From positions 10,039 to 74,038 of the forward strand of contig JAEZGY010000055.1 in the NCBI GenBank assembly GCA_023416695.1: 64,000 bases of DNA, given 5' to 3'. Positions within the stretch are counted from its first letter, which is position 1. Each line of letters begins with the position of its first letter. The translations under genes were made by a program, and so were the position numbers. This document shows positions 7,936 to 17,169 of this stretch, in pieces. The notes under the pieces are model-generated. The model did not search any database. It was not told where the DNA came from and saw only the letters and a list, made by a program, of their open reading frames with translations. The stretch is from Bacillota bacterium (GTDB lineage Bacteria > Bacillota > Clostridia > Lachnospirales > Lachnospiraceae).

Positions 7936-9534
7936 TTGACTTTACACCTGATTTTTGCCGCTATAATTATATTTGTATGCGTAATTTTTAATCGGATATC
8001 TAGGAAGATAGGTATTCCTGTGTTAATGGCGTTTATCGTTTTAGGAATGTTCTTTGGAAGCGATGGAGTGTTAAAAATCCCATTTGAGAACTATGAATTT
8101 GCTGAGCAGATATGCTCCGTTGCTCTTATTTTTATTATGTTTTATGGTGGCTTCGGTACCAAATGGAGTGAGGCAAAACAGATTGCAATAAAGGCAGCGT
8201 TACTTTCCTCTCTAGGAACCACCGTTACTGCAGGTTTAGTAGGACTGTTCTGTTTTTTTGTGTTAAGAATTGATGTACTAGAGAGTTTTCTCATCGGAGC
8301 TGTCATTAGTTCTACAGATGCAGCCTCTGTCTTTTCTATTTTGCGATCCAAGAGGTTGAATCTTAAGGAAAATACGGCATCTCTTCTAGAAGTAGAAAGT
8401 GGTAGTAATGACCCATTTTCCTATATGCTAACGGTAATCATATTATCACTTATGGGAGGAGATACCTCCACCTCTAGCTTTGTCACCATGCTACTCATTC
8501 AGATAGTTTTGGGTGTTGGTTTTGGTATAGCATTTGCTTTACTTACAAAGGTAATCTTTAAGAAGTTTACTTTATCTGATGAAGGTTTCGATACGATTTT
8601 TATTCTAGGTATTGCACTAATTTCTTATGCAGCACCAACGTACTTTGGAGGAAATGGATATCTAAGCGTGTATATTACAGGAATTATTTTGGGTAATCTT
8701 CGTATCCCTAACAAACAAGCTTTGGTACATTTTTTTGATGGAATTACAGGACTGATGCAAATGACATTATTCTTTTTACTTGGTCTTCTTGCATTTCCAT
8801 CACAGCTTCCAGAAGTTGCCTTAGCTGCCCTTGGCATTGCGTTATTTTTAACCTTTGTGGCAAGACCCATTGCTGTATTTGCAATACTTTCACCATTTAA
8901 GTGTAGTGTTAGACAACAGTTACTAGTTTCCTGGGCTGGTATGCGTGGAGCAGCATCCATTGTATTTGCTATTATGGTAGTCATTAATCCTGCTATTATG
9001 GACAATGACATTTATCATATGGTATTCTTTATAGTTCTATTTTCCATTTTAGTTCAAGGTACGCTAATCCCTTTTGTGGCAAGATTTCTCAAGATGACAG
9101 ACAATGATTCTGACGTTATGAAAACCTTCAATGACTACATTGATGAGGAGCCAGTCCAATTTATTCAGTTTACTTTGTCATCTACTCATGCCTGGGTCGG
9201 GAAGGCGGTTAGCGAGATACTACTTCCTCCAGATACCATTCTTATTCTATTGGTGAGAGGAAAAGAAAAGATTGTACCAAATGGAAATACCAGTTTGCAG
9301 ACAGGAGACACCTTAATACTTAGCGGTTTGGCTACCTATAAGGTAGATGCCATTCATTTATATGAAAAAAACATTGATAAAGGCGATGAATGGATAAATA
9401 AGAGAATCTCTGATGTATCTCGTGATGATGGATTAATCGTTATGATAAGAAGAGAGGGACAGGTGATTATTCCAAAAGGAACCACCATCATCTTAGAAAA
9501 TGATGTCATTGTCATTAATTATGCTAATGCTTAA
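7936..9534 (+). CDS. CPA1-type K+/H+ (or Na+/H+) antiporter with TrkA-C domain
   Basis: A 532-residue protein with about 12 membrane helices in residues 1-390 (Na+/H+ exchanger domain; 'ISSTDAASVFSILRS' and 'EVESGSNDPFSYMLT' carry the conserved acidic ion-site residues). A soluble RCK/TrkA-C domain follows near 445-530 ('LPPDTILILLVRGKEKIVPNG'). This matches the NhaP2/CvrA K+/H+ antiporters. I chose the TTG at 7936, because AGGAGG (7923-7928) is placed 7 nt before it and overlaps the alternative ATG at 7918. The gene ends at a strong terminator. Ion selectivity (K+ or Na+) cannot be told by eye. Confidence 0.9.
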   Translation: MTLHLIFAAIIIFVCVIFNRISRKIGIPVLMAFIVLGMFFGSDGVLKIPFENYEFAEQICSVALIFIMFYGGFGTKWSEAKQIAIKAALLSSLGTTVTAGLVGLFCFFVLRIDVLESFLIGAVISSTDAASVFSILRSKRLNLKENTASLLEVESGSNDPFSYMLTVIILSLMGGDTSTSSFVTMLLIQIVLGVGFGIAFALLTKVIFKKFTLSDEGFDTIFILGIALISYAAPTYFGGNGYLSVYITGIILGNLRIPNKQALVHFFDGITGLMQMTLFFLLGLLAFPSQLPEVALAALGIALFLTFVARPIAVFAILSPFKCSVRQQLLVSWAGMRGAASIVFAIMVVINPAIMDNDIYHMVFFIVLFSILVQGTLIPFVARFLKMTDNDSDVMKTFNDYIDEEPVQFIQFTLSSTHAWVGKAVSEILLPPDTILILLVRGKEKIVPNGNTSLQTGDTLILSGLATYKVDAIHLYEKNIDKGDEWINKRISDVSRDDGLIVMIRREGQVIIPKGTTIILENDVIVINYANA

Positions 9535-9553
9535 TTTAATATAATAGTTTTAT

Positions 9554-9584
9554 ACTGGGGTATCTGTTGATACCCCAGTTTTTT
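9554..9584 (+). terminator. Rho-independent terminator after the antiporter gene
   Basis: ACTGGGGTATC and GATACCCCAGT form a perfect 11-bp stem with loop TGTT, followed by a run of six T. Confidence 0.95.
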
Positions 9585-9620
9585 GATGTGCTTTAACATC
9601 ATTTACAGCATACGTTTACA

Positions 9621-9655
9621 GGTGTCTTGTCAGACAAAGCAGAATATGATACTAT
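9621..9655 (+). promoter_or_regulatory. nadA promoter with possible NiaR-type operator
   Basis: TTGTCA (9627-9632) and TACTAT (9650-9655) are 17 nt apart. The -35 sits inside GGTGTCTTGTCAGACA, which resembles the GTGTCTTGACA-like core I recall for NiaR/YrxA, the niacin-responsive repressor of Firmicutes nad genes. The promoter is well supported; the repressor assignment is from memory of the motif and from the nad context. Confidence 0.5.
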
Positions 9656-9710
9656 TGGAATAATTGTGGTAATAGCATAAATTATGGAAAATATGAATTG
9701 AGGGCTTAAG

Positions 9711-10634
9711 ATGAAGGATATCATAGAGGAAATAAGAGAATTACAACAACAGCGAGATGCTGTTATTATGGCACATTACTATGTGGAGAAGGAAGTTCAG
9801 GAGATTGCCACTTATGTAGGGGACTCCTATTTCTTAAGTAAGAAGGCAACGGAGATTGAAGCAAATACGATCGTTGTATGTGGTGTGTCCTTTATGGGGG
9901 AAAGCGCTAAGCTGTTAAACCCAAATAAGCTCGTTCTTTTACCAGATATGAGTGCAGATTGTCCAATGGCACATATGGTAGAAGTGGAGGAAGTTGAAAG
10001 GATGAGAGGACTCTATGCGGATTTAGCAGTGGTGTGTTATGTTAATTCTTCTGCAGTACTTAAAGCGGCCTCAGATGTTTGTGTCACCTCTGCCAATGCA
10101 TTGGAGGTAGTAAGGGAACTGCCAAACCAACATATTTATTTTATTCCGGATGAACATCTCGGTCGTTTTATTGCAAAGATGCTTCCAGACAAACACTTTA
10201 TTTATAACAATGGGTATTGTCCAGTACATAGAATGATTACGACAGATAGATTACATAAAATGAAATCAAACCATCCCAATGCAAAAATATTAGTACACCC
10301 AGAATGTACGGAGGATGTTTGTAATATGGCAGATTATGCTGGTAGTACAGCTGGTATAATTGAGTATGCAACGAACTCTTTAGATAAGGAGTTTATTATT
10401 GGAACAGAAGAGGGAGTAGCATATGAACTTAGGAAAAGGAACCCAGACAAGATATTTTATCTGCTTGAGAAGGTAATCTGTGCGGATATGAAAAAAATCA
10501 CATTAGAAAAGGTAAGAGATTGTTTGCGTAATATATCTGGAGAAGTGGTATTAGATTCAGTAATTGCTACAAGTTCTGTAAAATCCTTGAATAAAATGTT
10601 AGAGTTGGCTGCCCTAGGAAAGGAAAGGATGTGA
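9711..10634 (+). CDS. nadA: Quinolinate synthase A
   Basis: NadA condenses iminoaspartate with dihydroxyacetone phosphate to quinolinate, using a [4Fe-4S] cluster held by three cysteines. These are visible in 'VVCGVSFMGES' (about residue 63), 'HPECTEDVCNMADYAGSTAGI' (about 203), and 'VICADMKKITLEKV' (about 260). 'MAHYYVEKEVQEIATYVGDSY' is the family's N-terminal signature and 'IIGTEEG' binds substrate. Length (307) is normal. It is first in nadA-nadB-nadC; nadB starts 5 nt after the stop. The oxygen-sensitive cluster fits an anaerobe. The start has GAGGG about 8 nt upstream. Confidence 0.97.
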   Translation: MKDIIEEIRELQQQRDAVIMAHYYVEKEVQEIATYVGDSYFLSKKATEIEANTIVVCGVSFMGESAKLLNPNKLVLLPDMSADCPMAHMVEVEEVERMRGLYADLAVVCYVNSSAVLKAASDVCVTSANALEVVRELPNQHIYFIPDEHLGRFIAKMLPDKHFIYNNGYCPVHRMITTDRLHKMKSNHPNAKILVHPECTEDVCNMADYAGSTAGIIEYATNSLDKEFIIGTEEGVAYELRKRNPDKIFYLLEKVICADMKKITLEKVRDCLRNISGEVVLDSVIATSSVKSLNKMLELAALGKERM

Positions 10635-10638
10635 TAGA

Positions 10639-11997
10639 ATGAAAGCAGATGTTATTATTGTTGGTAGTGGAGTATCCGGCTTATATACAGCCCTTAATCT
10701 ACCAAAAAACTTAGATATCCTCATTATTACTAAGGATCATGTGGAAAAAAGCGACTCATTTTTGGCCCAAGGTGGAATTTGTGTACTAAAGGATGAGGAG
10801 GACTATGGTTCCTATTATGAAGATACCATGCGAGCTGGGAATTATGAGAATCGGCAGGAATCTGTAGATATTATGATTCGCTCTTCCCAATCGATTATCA
10901 AGGACTTAGTAGCAAGAGGAGTTGTTTTTGCACGGGAGAATGGTGAGTTTGCCTACACAAGGGAGGGGGCTCATACCACCAATCGCATTTTATTTCATCA
11001 AGACATCACGGGAAAAGAAATTACGAGTAAATTAATAGCCAACGTTAAGGCTTGTCCCAATATTACGATTTATGAATATACACAGATGTTGGATATTGTG
11101 GAGGAGGATAATAGCTGCTATGGTGTGGTTTGCCGTACTGGGGAAGGAAGGATAATGACCATTGCTGCTAAGGCAGTGGTATTAGCATGTGGGGGCATAG
11201 GTGGATTGTTTGTAGATTCCACCAACTATAGACATCTTACTGGAGATGCCATCGCAGTAGCCATTAAACATAAGGTAGCACTAGAAAACCCTGATTACAT
11301 ACAGATTCACCCCACTACTCTTTATTCGAAAAAACCTGGACGAAGGTTTCTTATTTCTGAGTCAGTACGAGGGGAAGGGGCCGTATTATACAATGCAAAG
11401 GGCGAGAGATTCGTGGATGAGCTATTACCAAGGGATCTTTTAACAGCTCATATCTATGAACAAATGAAGTTAGAGGATAGCTCCTATGTCTGGTTATCCA
11501 TGGTGGATTTACCTAGAGAGGTCATTATGAATCATTTTCCTCATATTTATGAGCACTGCTTAGAACAGGGCTTTGATGTATGCAAGGAATGGATTCCTAT
11601 TGTTCCTGCCCAGCATTATTTTATGGGGGGAATCCATGTGGACAGCTTTAGTCATACTACAATGAAGTATCTATATGCAGTAGGGGAAACCAGCTGTAAT
11701 GGTGTTCATGGAGCGAATCGTTTAGCTAGTAATTCTCTTCTGGAAAGCTTAGTATTTGCAAGAAGAGCCGCTCAGGACATTCGTTTACACATAGGAGCAA
11801 TAAGTCATAAGTCAGAAATCTGTAAGCAGCTTGACTTAACTAGTTACCTTGATCAGAAAGCTCTTCTTGAGAGCTACAAGAATAGTGTGCTAGAGGAAAT
11901 ACATAGAATGGAGGAAGTACATAATGGATGCAGTAACATTGAAGTTAAATGCGGAAAAGTGGATTCGACTAGCATTGGAAGAAGATATAACAAGTGA
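10639..11997 (+). CDS. nadB: L-aspartate oxidase
   Basis: NadB oxidises L-aspartate to iminoaspartate with FAD; in anaerobes fumarate is the likely acceptor. Motifs: dinucleotide site 'VIIVGSGVSGLYTAL' at residues 4-18, 'FLAQGGI' near 45, 'HTTNRILFHQDITG' near 110, 'HPTTLYS' near 220, 'RGEGAVLYNAKGERFVDEL' near 245, and 'HYFMGGIHVD' plus 'NGVHGANRLASNSLLE' near the end of the FAD domain. At 452 residues it is shorter than the ~540-residue E. coli enzyme, with a reduced C-terminal helical domain. Its last 74 nt overlap nadC in another frame. Confidence 0.96.
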   Translation: MKADVIIVGSGVSGLYTALNLPKNLDILIITKDHVEKSDSFLAQGGICVLKDEEDYGSYYEDTMRAGNYENRQESVDIMIRSSQSIIKDLVARGVVFARENGEFAYTREGAHTTNRILFHQDITGKEITSKLIANVKACPNITIYEYTQMLDIVEEDNSCYGVVCRTGEGRIMTIAAKAVVLACGGIGGLFVDSTNYRHLTGDAIAVAIKHKVALENPDYIQIHPTTLYSKKPGRRFLISESVRGEGAVLYNAKGERFVDELLPRDLLTAHIYEQMKLEDSSYVWLSMVDLPREVIMNHFPHIYEHCLEQGFDVCKEWIPIVPAQHYFMGGIHVDSFSHTTMKYLYAVGETSCNGVHGANRLASNSLLESLVFARRAAQDIRLHIGAISHKSEICKQLDLTSYLDQKALLESYKNSVLEEIHRMEEVHNGCSNIEVKCGKVDSTSIGRRYNK

Positions 11998-12778
11998 GGA
12001 TATTACCACAAACTCTGTTATGAAAGAGTACCAAAAGGGACGCGTGGAGTTAATTGTGAAAGAAGAGGGAATTATCTGTGGACTGGATGTATTTTCTAGA
12101 GTTTTTGAACTATTAGATAGTACCATTCATGTTAGTCTTCTATGTAAAGATGGAGCTAGAGTCGAGAAGGGGCAGAAGATTGCCGTCCTAGAGGGAGATA
12201 TCAGGGCACTTTTATCTGGGGAACGTACAGCTCTTAATTTCCTTCAGCGTATGAGTGGAATTGCTACTTACACTAACCGAATCGCAAGGTTGCTTACCGG
12301 GACTAAAACCAAGCTATTAGATACAAGAAAAACCACACCTAATATGCGGCTATTTGAAAAATATGCAGTGAGAGTGGGAGGCGGCTATAACCATCGTTAT
12401 AATTTGTCTGATGGAATCCTTCTTAAGGATAATCATATTGGTGCTGCTGGTGGGGTAAAGAAGGCAGTGACTATGGCAAAGGAGTATTCACCTTTTGTAT
12501 GTAAGATTGAAGTTGAGGTAGAAACTCTGGATATGGTAAAAGAAGCCCTAGAGGCAGGAGCCGATATAATTATGCTAGATAACATGACCGTTGAAGTTAT
12601 GAAGAAGGCAGTATACATCATAGATGGAAAAGCAGAGACAGAATGTTCTGGTAATGTTACTTTAAACAATGTACAACAGTATATAGACATAGGAGTAGAT
12701 TATATCAGCAGTGGAGCATTAACCCACTCTGCGCCGATACTAGATTTATCGTTAAAGAATTTAACTCCAATTGATTAA
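11924..12778 (+). CDS. nadC: Nicotinate-nucleotide diphosphorylase (carboxylating)
   Basis: NadC converts quinolinate and PRPP to nicotinate mononucleotide, CO2 and PPi. Motifs: 'LEEDITSEDITT' near residue 18, 'SGERTALNFLQRMSGIATYT' near 100, 'LLDTRKTTPNMR' near 133 (PRPP and quinolinate contacts), 'GGGYNHRYNLSDGILLKDNHI' near 150, 'EVEVETL' and 'ADIIMLDNM'. Length (284) is normal. The ATG lies 74 nt inside nadB; GGAGG 8 nt upstream and full N-terminal homology support this start, so the overlap is real. A terminator follows 12 nt after the stop. Confidence 0.97.
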   Translation: MDAVTLKLNAEKWIRLALEEDITSEDITTNSVMKEYQKGRVELIVKEEGIICGLDVFSRVFELLDSTIHVSLLCKDGARVEKGQKIAVLEGDIRALLSGERTALNFLQRMSGIATYTNRIARLLTGTKTKLLDTRKTTPNMRLFEKYAVRVGGGYNHRYNLSDGILLKDNHIGAAGGVKKAVTMAKEYSPFVCKIEVEVETLDMVKEALEAGADIIMLDNMTVEVMKKAVYIIDGKAETECSGNVTLNNVQQYIDIGVDYISSGALTHSAPILDLSLKNLTPID

Positions 12779-12790
12779 TGGAAGCTGAAG

Positions 12791-12823
12791 GCTGTCACAC
12801 GAAATGAGTGTGGCAGCTTTTTT
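12791..12823 (+). terminator. Rho-independent terminator after nadC
   Basis: GCTGTCACAC and GTGTGGCAGC pair (one G-U) around a 7-nt loop, followed by six T. Confidence 0.93.
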
Positions 12824-12952
12824 GCTGTATAGGAATCTCTAAGTGTCCCCATGAAAGACATCAAATAAGTAATAAAAACGGAATAAAATGAGCAACTTAT
12901 CTCATTCTATGGAAGAAAAGAAATAATTATGACTAAAAATAGAAAAACCGTG

Positions 12953-12981
12953 TTGACATGTTTAAACAAGTATGATATAAA
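12953..12981 (+). promoter_or_regulatory. treP-treA promoter
   Basis: TTGACA (12953-12958) and TATAAA (12976-12981) are 17 nt apart. The first TreR operator fills most of the spacer, so repressor binding would block RNA polymerase. Confidence 0.8.
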
Positions 12982-13007
12982 TTAAATATCAACTTGTTTA
13001 AACATGT
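12956..13007 (+). promoter_or_regulatory. Paired TreR operators
   Basis: Two 16-nt arms, ACATGTTTAAACAAGT (12956-12971) and ACTTGTTTAAACATGT (12992-13007), are exact reverse complements. Each contains the palindrome TGTTTAAACA; centres are 36 bp apart. The same 14-nt core occurs at 36939-36952 in front of the GntR-type gene treR, which supports TreR as the ligand. Trehalose-6-phosphate is the usual inducer of this family. Confidence 0.85.
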
Positions 13008-13034
13008 AAAGAAAATAATAATTAGGAGGATGTT

Positions 13035-14957
13035 ATGGGCAAATATTCACAAGAAGCAAAAGAACTTCTTACATTAGTCGGCGGCAAAGAAAATATTAGT
13101 GCCGTTTCTCACTGTATGACTCGTATGCGTTTTGCATTAATCGACCCTAAAAAAGCAGATATAAAGAAGATTGAGGCTATGAGCATTGTAAAGGGAAGCT
13201 TTACTCAATCTGGACAGTTTCAAGTAATCATTGGTAACAATGTTTCTGATTTCTATAATGATTTTATGGCAATCGGTGGTATTGAAGGCGTATCCAAAGA
13301 TAAGGTAAAAGAGGCAGCGAAAAAGAATCAAAATCCATTCCAAAGAGTGGTAACTGCACTTGCAGAGATTTTTGCTCCACTTATTCCAGCAATTATCGTT
13401 GGTGGTTTGATCTTAGGTTTTAGAAATGTTATTGACAGTATCAAGATGTTTGAAGATGGAACTAAGACATTAGTTGATATCAGCACTTTCTGGGCAGGTG
13501 TAGATAACTTCTTATGGTTACTTGGTGAAGCAATCTTCCACATGCTACCAGTTGGTATCTGTTGGTCTGTAACTAAGAAGATGAAAACTACTCAGATTCT
13601 TGGTATCATTCTTGGTTTAACATTAGTTTCTGGACAGTTATTAAATGCGTATGCAGTAGGTTCTACAGCTGCAGCAGACATTCCTGTTTGGGATTTCGGA
13701 TTCTTTACTTTAAATAAAATTGGTTATCAAGCACAGGTAATCCCAGCAATCTTAGCTGCCTTTACCTTAGTATACTTGGAGAAATTCTTCCGTAAGATTA
13801 CTCCACAGGCAATCTCAATGATTATTGTACCTTTCTTCAGTTTATTACTTTCCGTTATCGCTGCTCACGCAGTACTTGGACCAGTAGGCTGGAAGATCGG
13901 TGCGGTTATTTCAGACGTAGTTTATGCAGGAATCACTGGTTCCTTTAAAGTAGTATTTGCTGCTATCTTTGGTTTTGTTTATGCTCCACTTGTAATTACA
14001 GGTTTACATCACATGAGTAATGCAATCGATCTTCAGTTAATCGCAGATTACGGCGGCACTATGCTTTGGCCAATGATCGCTTTATCTAACATTGCTCAAG
14101 GTTCTGCTGTATTAGCAATGATTATGCTTCAGAGAAGAAATGCAAAAGCTCAAGAAGTTAACGTACCTGCAACTATTTCTTGTTACCTTGGTGTAACAGA
14201 ACCAGCTTTATTTGGTGTTAACTTAAAATATAGTTTCCCATTCATCAGTGCATTAATTGGTTCTGCATGTGCAGCAGTATTCTCTGTGGCAACTGGAACT
14301 ACAGCAAATGCAATCGGTGTTGGCGGTATTCCTGGAATCCTTTCCATTCAACCAAAATATATGGGAACCTTTGCAATCTCTATGGTAATTGCTATCGCAG
14401 TACCTATGATTCTTACTTTTACATTAGGTAAAAAGAAGCTTGCAGCAATCGAAGCAGAAGAACAAGCAGAAGTAGTTGAACCAGTAGCAATTTCAAACGA
14501 AGAAACAAACATGACTGCATTCTTAGATGGTCAGGTTATCACTTTAGAAGAAGTAAATGATGGTGTATTTTCCGCGGGAACATTAGGAGAAGGTCTTGCG
14601 ATCAATCCTGAAAATAATATTGTATACGCACCAGTATCCGGTAGAATTTCTACACTAGTTGACGATTCCAAGCATGCTTGTGGTATCGTAACTGATAAGG
14701 GAATGGAAATCCTAATCCACGTTGGTTTAGATACTGTTAATATGCAAGGAAATGGTTTTGAATATTTAGTACAACAAGATCAATTCGTAACAAGAGGAAC
14801 ACCACTGATCCGTTTTGATCGTGATAAAATTAAAAAAGCTGGTTACAGAGACACTACAATCTTAGTTGTTACTGAGCCAGGTAAAGCAGGAAATATTGAG
14901 TTTAAGACAGGAATGAAGGCGGTTTCTAACGAAACTACAATTGTGACCTTCCAATAG
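13035..14957 (+). CDS. treP: PTS trehalose-specific EIIBCA component
   Basis: A 640-residue phosphotransferase permease that imports trehalose as trehalose-6-phosphate. Order is IIB-IIC-IIA. IIB (1-~85) has the phosphorylated cysteine at about residue 27 in 'AVSHCMTRMRFAL'. IIC (~105-470) has about ten membrane helices with 'LIPAIIVGGLILGFRN' and 'GVTEPALFGVNLKY'. A Glc-type IIA (~490-640) carries the phosphohistidine near residue 562 in 'MEILIHVGLDTV'. The trehalose assignment rests on the IIBC type and on the adjacent phosphotrehalase. The ATG has AGGAGG 6 nt upstream; the gene is behind paired TreR operators. Confidence 0.93.
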   Translation: MGKYSQEAKELLTLVGGKENISAVSHCMTRMRFALIDPKKADIKKIEAMSIVKGSFTQSGQFQVIIGNNVSDFYNDFMAIGGIEGVSKDKVKEAAKKNQNPFQRVVTALAEIFAPLIPAIIVGGLILGFRNVIDSIKMFEDGTKTLVDISTFWAGVDNFLWLLGEAIFHMLPVGICWSVTKKMKTTQILGIILGLTLVSGQLLNAYAVGSTAAADIPVWDFGFFTLNKIGYQAQVIPAILAAFTLVYLEKFFRKITPQAISMIIVPFFSLLLSVIAAHAVLGPVGWKIGAVISDVVYAGITGSFKVVFAAIFGFVYAPLVITGLHHMSNAIDLQLIADYGGTMLWPMIALSNIAQGSAVLAMIMLQRRNAKAQEVNVPATISCYLGVTEPALFGVNLKYSFPFISALIGSACAAVFSVATGTTANAIGVGGIPGILSIQPKYMGTFAISMVIAIAVPMILTFTLGKKKLAAIEAEEQAEVVEPVAISNEETNMTAFLDGQVITLEEVNDGVFSAGTLGEGLAINPENNIVYAPVSGRISTLVDDSKHACGIVTDKGMEILIHVGLDTVNMQGNGFEYLVQQDQFVTRGTPLIRFDRDKIKKAGYRDTTILVVTEPGKAGNIEFKTGMKAVSNETTIVTFQ

Positions 14958-14970
14958 ACAGGAGTTTGGC

Positions 14971-16617
14971 ATGAGTAATTTTAAAAATAAGGTGGTATAT
15001 CAGATATATCCAAAATCCTTTAACGATTCTAATGGAGATGGGTTTGGAGATATTAGGGGTATTATAGAGAAACTAGATTATTTAGAAGCTCTCGGAGTTG
15101 ACTATATATGGAGTACCCCATTCTTCATTTCTCCTCAAAATGATAACGGATACGATGTGGCAGATTATCTTAACGTAGACCCTAGATTTGGAACTATGGA
15201 AGATGTGGAAGAAATGATTGCAGAAGCCGAAAAAAGAAACATTGGTTTAATGTTTGATATGGTGTTCAATCATACTTCTACGGAGCATGAATGGTTTCAA
15301 AAGGCTCTAGCGGGAGATGAAAAATATCTGAACTACTATATCTTTAAGGACGGTAATCCAGATGAAATTCCAACTAACTGGGAATCTAAGTTTGGTGGAC
15401 CTGCGTGGGAGTACGTTCCACACCTTAAGAAATGGTATCTCCACCTGTTTGACAAGACTCAAGCTGACTTAAATTGGAATAACCCAGAGGTAAGAGAAGA
15501 GCTGAAAAATGTAATTCGCTTCTGGAAGGAAAAAGGAATCAAAGGATTTAGATTTGATGTGGTAAATCTTATTTCTAAGCCGGATGTGTTTGAAAATGAT
15601 ACCATCGGCGACGGAAGGAGATTCTATACAGATGGTCCTCATGTTCATGAGTTCCTAAAAGAGCTAGTAAAAGACACTGGCATTGAGGATATGGTTACAG
15701 TAGGGGAAATGTCCTCTACCTCCATAGACCACTGTATCCGTTATTCCAATCCAAAAGAAAAAGAATTATCTATGTGCTTTAACTTCCATCATTTAAAGGT
15801 GGATTATAAGGACGGTAACAAATGGGCCATTAAAGAGCCAGATATTGAAGGATTAAAAGACTTATTTGTAACATGGCAGTTAGGTATGCAAGAAAAAGAG
15901 GGTTGGAACGCTGTTTTCTGGTGCAACCATGACCAACCAAGAATCGTTTCGAGGTTAGGTGATGTTACTAACTACTGGAAGGAATCTGCCAAGATGCTTG
16001 CTACCTGCATTCATCTTATGAGAGGAACTCCATACATCTATCAAGGGGAAGAGCTTGGTATGACCAATGCAGGATTTACTAGTATAAATGAGTACCGTGA
16101 TGTGGAAAGTTTAAATTACTATGAGATTCTTTGTGGACAAGGTAAGACCAGTGAAGAAGCCCTAGAGATTATTGGACTTCGCTCAAGAGATAATGGCCGT
16201 ACGCCAATGCAATGGAGCAAAGACAACTATGCTGGATTCTCCACTAGTGAACCTTGGCTTCAAGTAAATCCAAACTATGAATGGATTAATGCCGAGAGCC
16301 AGGTAGAGGATGCAGACTCTATTTTAGCTTATTATAAAAGCCTAATTGGGTTACGAAAAGAGAAGCCTGTGATTGCAGACGGAACGATCTCCTTTTTGTC
16401 TCAGGACATTGAAAAAGTTCTTATTTATAAACGTAATTTAGCTGAGGAAGAACTTTTAGTATTAAATAACTTCTCTGCAGAAGAAAAAACAGTTACCCTG
16501 ACAGATAGTCTACAAGGATATGAGAAGATCCTCGGTAACTATGATTCTACTGTAGCAAAGGATGATATTACTATTACGTTACGTCCTTATGAAGCAATTG
16601 TGTTTGAAAAGAAGTAG
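14971..16617 (+). CDS. treA: Alpha,alpha-phosphotrehalase (GH13)
   Basis: A 548-residue glycoside hydrolase that splits trehalose-6-phosphate into glucose and glucose-6-phosphate. GH13 regions are visible: 'DYIWSTPFF', 'LMFDMVFNHTS' near 105, 'GFRFDVVNLI' with the nucleophile Asp near 199, 'TVGEMSS' with the acid/base Glu near 252, and 'CNHDQPRIVSR' near 325. 'GDGFGDIRGIIEKLDYL' is the oligo-1,6-glucosidase/TreC subfamily start. It begins 13 nt after treP and ends at a terminator, forming a two-gene operon. The partner PTS makes phosphotrehalase a better call than oligo-1,6-glucosidase. Confidence 0.93.
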   Translation: MSNFKNKVVYQIYPKSFNDSNGDGFGDIRGIIEKLDYLEALGVDYIWSTPFFISPQNDNGYDVADYLNVDPRFGTMEDVEEMIAEAEKRNIGLMFDMVFNHTSTEHEWFQKALAGDEKYLNYYIFKDGNPDEIPTNWESKFGGPAWEYVPHLKKWYLHLFDKTQADLNWNNPEVREELKNVIRFWKEKGIKGFRFDVVNLISKPDVFENDTIGDGRRFYTDGPHVHEFLKELVKDTGIEDMVTVGEMSSTSIDHCIRYSNPKEKELSMCFNFHHLKVDYKDGNKWAIKEPDIEGLKDLFVTWQLGMQEKEGWNAVFWCNHDQPRIVSRLGDVTNYWKESAKMLATCIHLMRGTPYIYQGEELGMTNAGFTSINEYRDVESLNYYEILCGQGKTSEEALEIIGLRSRDNGRTPMQWSKDNYAGFSTSEPWLQVNPNYEWINAESQVEDADSILAYYKSLIGLRKEKPVIADGTISFLSQDIEKVLIYKRNLAEEELLVLNNFSAEEKTVTLTDSLQGYEKILGNYDSTVAKDDITITLRPYEAIVFEKK

Positions 16618-16637
16618 TAATAATTCTTATGTAAAGT

Positions 16638-16675
16638 AAAAGACGCAAGGTGTATGATGCACCTTGCGTCTTTTT
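16638..16675. terminator. Bidirectional terminator between treA and a GNAT gene
   Basis: GACGCAAGGTG and CACCTTGCGTC form an 11-bp stem with a 7-nt loop, flanked by AAAA on the left and TTTTTT on the right. It can serve treA (plus) and the convergent gene at 16674-17072 (minus). Confidence 0.93.
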
Positions 16676-17072
16676 AGCATAAATTCAGACCCATAAAGCG
16701 ATCGTTTATCATTTCAAATCCGTATTTCTCATATAATTTATCTGCGTCTTTCGTAATTAGAAATCCTTTGAGATTCTTTAGACGTTGGTCTGTTACGATA
16801 CGTTCCATTAATGCTTTTCCCATTCCATTCCCACGATATGCTACGTCTATAATAACATCACAAAGATAAAAGGATGTAGCATAGTCTGTAATTACTCTGG
16901 CGAATCCAACCTGTTGCTTTGTTGATTCTAGAAACACACCAAAGCAGAGTGAATTCTCTATGGCAACTTGAATCGTCTCTAAGCTTCGTTTATTTGCCCA
17001 GTAGCTTTGGTCAAGAAGTCGTTTTACTTCATCAAGCTGTATGTACGCTTTATTATCTGCTATAAAAAACAT
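16674..17072 (-). CDS. GNAT family N-acetyltransferase
   Basis: A 132-residue acetyltransferase. The acetyl-CoA loop is in 'LCDVIIDVAYRGNGMGKALMERIV' (about residues 72-95; R-G-N-G-M-G equals the R/Q-x-x-G-x-G/A motif). 'FLITKDADKLYEKYGFEMINDRFMGL' is the family's last strand and helix. The protein is short, as in stand-alone GNAT enzymes of unknown acceptor. GGGGAGG lies before the ATG. It is divergent from the GyrI-like gene, with a 28-bp palindrome between them. Substrate unknown. Confidence 0.88.
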   Translation of the reverse strand: MFFIADNKAYIQLDEVKRLLDQSYWANKRSLETIQVAIENSLCFGVFLESTKQQVGFARVITDYATSFYLCDVIIDVAYRGNGMGKALMERIVTDQRLKNLKGFLITKDADKLYEKYGFEMINDRFMGLNLC

Positions 17073-17141
17073 TTTTCTATTCCTCCCCTATAATTTCCTT
17101 ATACTATACCATAAGTAAAAAGAAGACAAAAGAAAATTCTG

Positions 17142-17169
17142 TTAATATGACAGAATGGTGTCATATTAA
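17142..17169. promoter_or_regulatory. 28-bp palindromic operator candidate
   Basis: TTAATATGACA (17142-17152) and TGTCATATTAA (17159-17169) are perfect 11-bp inverted arms around GAATGG. TATAAT follows at 17176-17181 with no matching -35, which fits an activator-dependent promoter for the GyrI-like gene. The WYL regulator downstream is the most likely binder, by position only. Confidence 0.6.

Noticed and set aside
8625..9011. Long minus-strand frame within the antiporter gene
   Set aside because: It is antisense to a conserved membrane protein, has no ribosome site and no recognisable motif.
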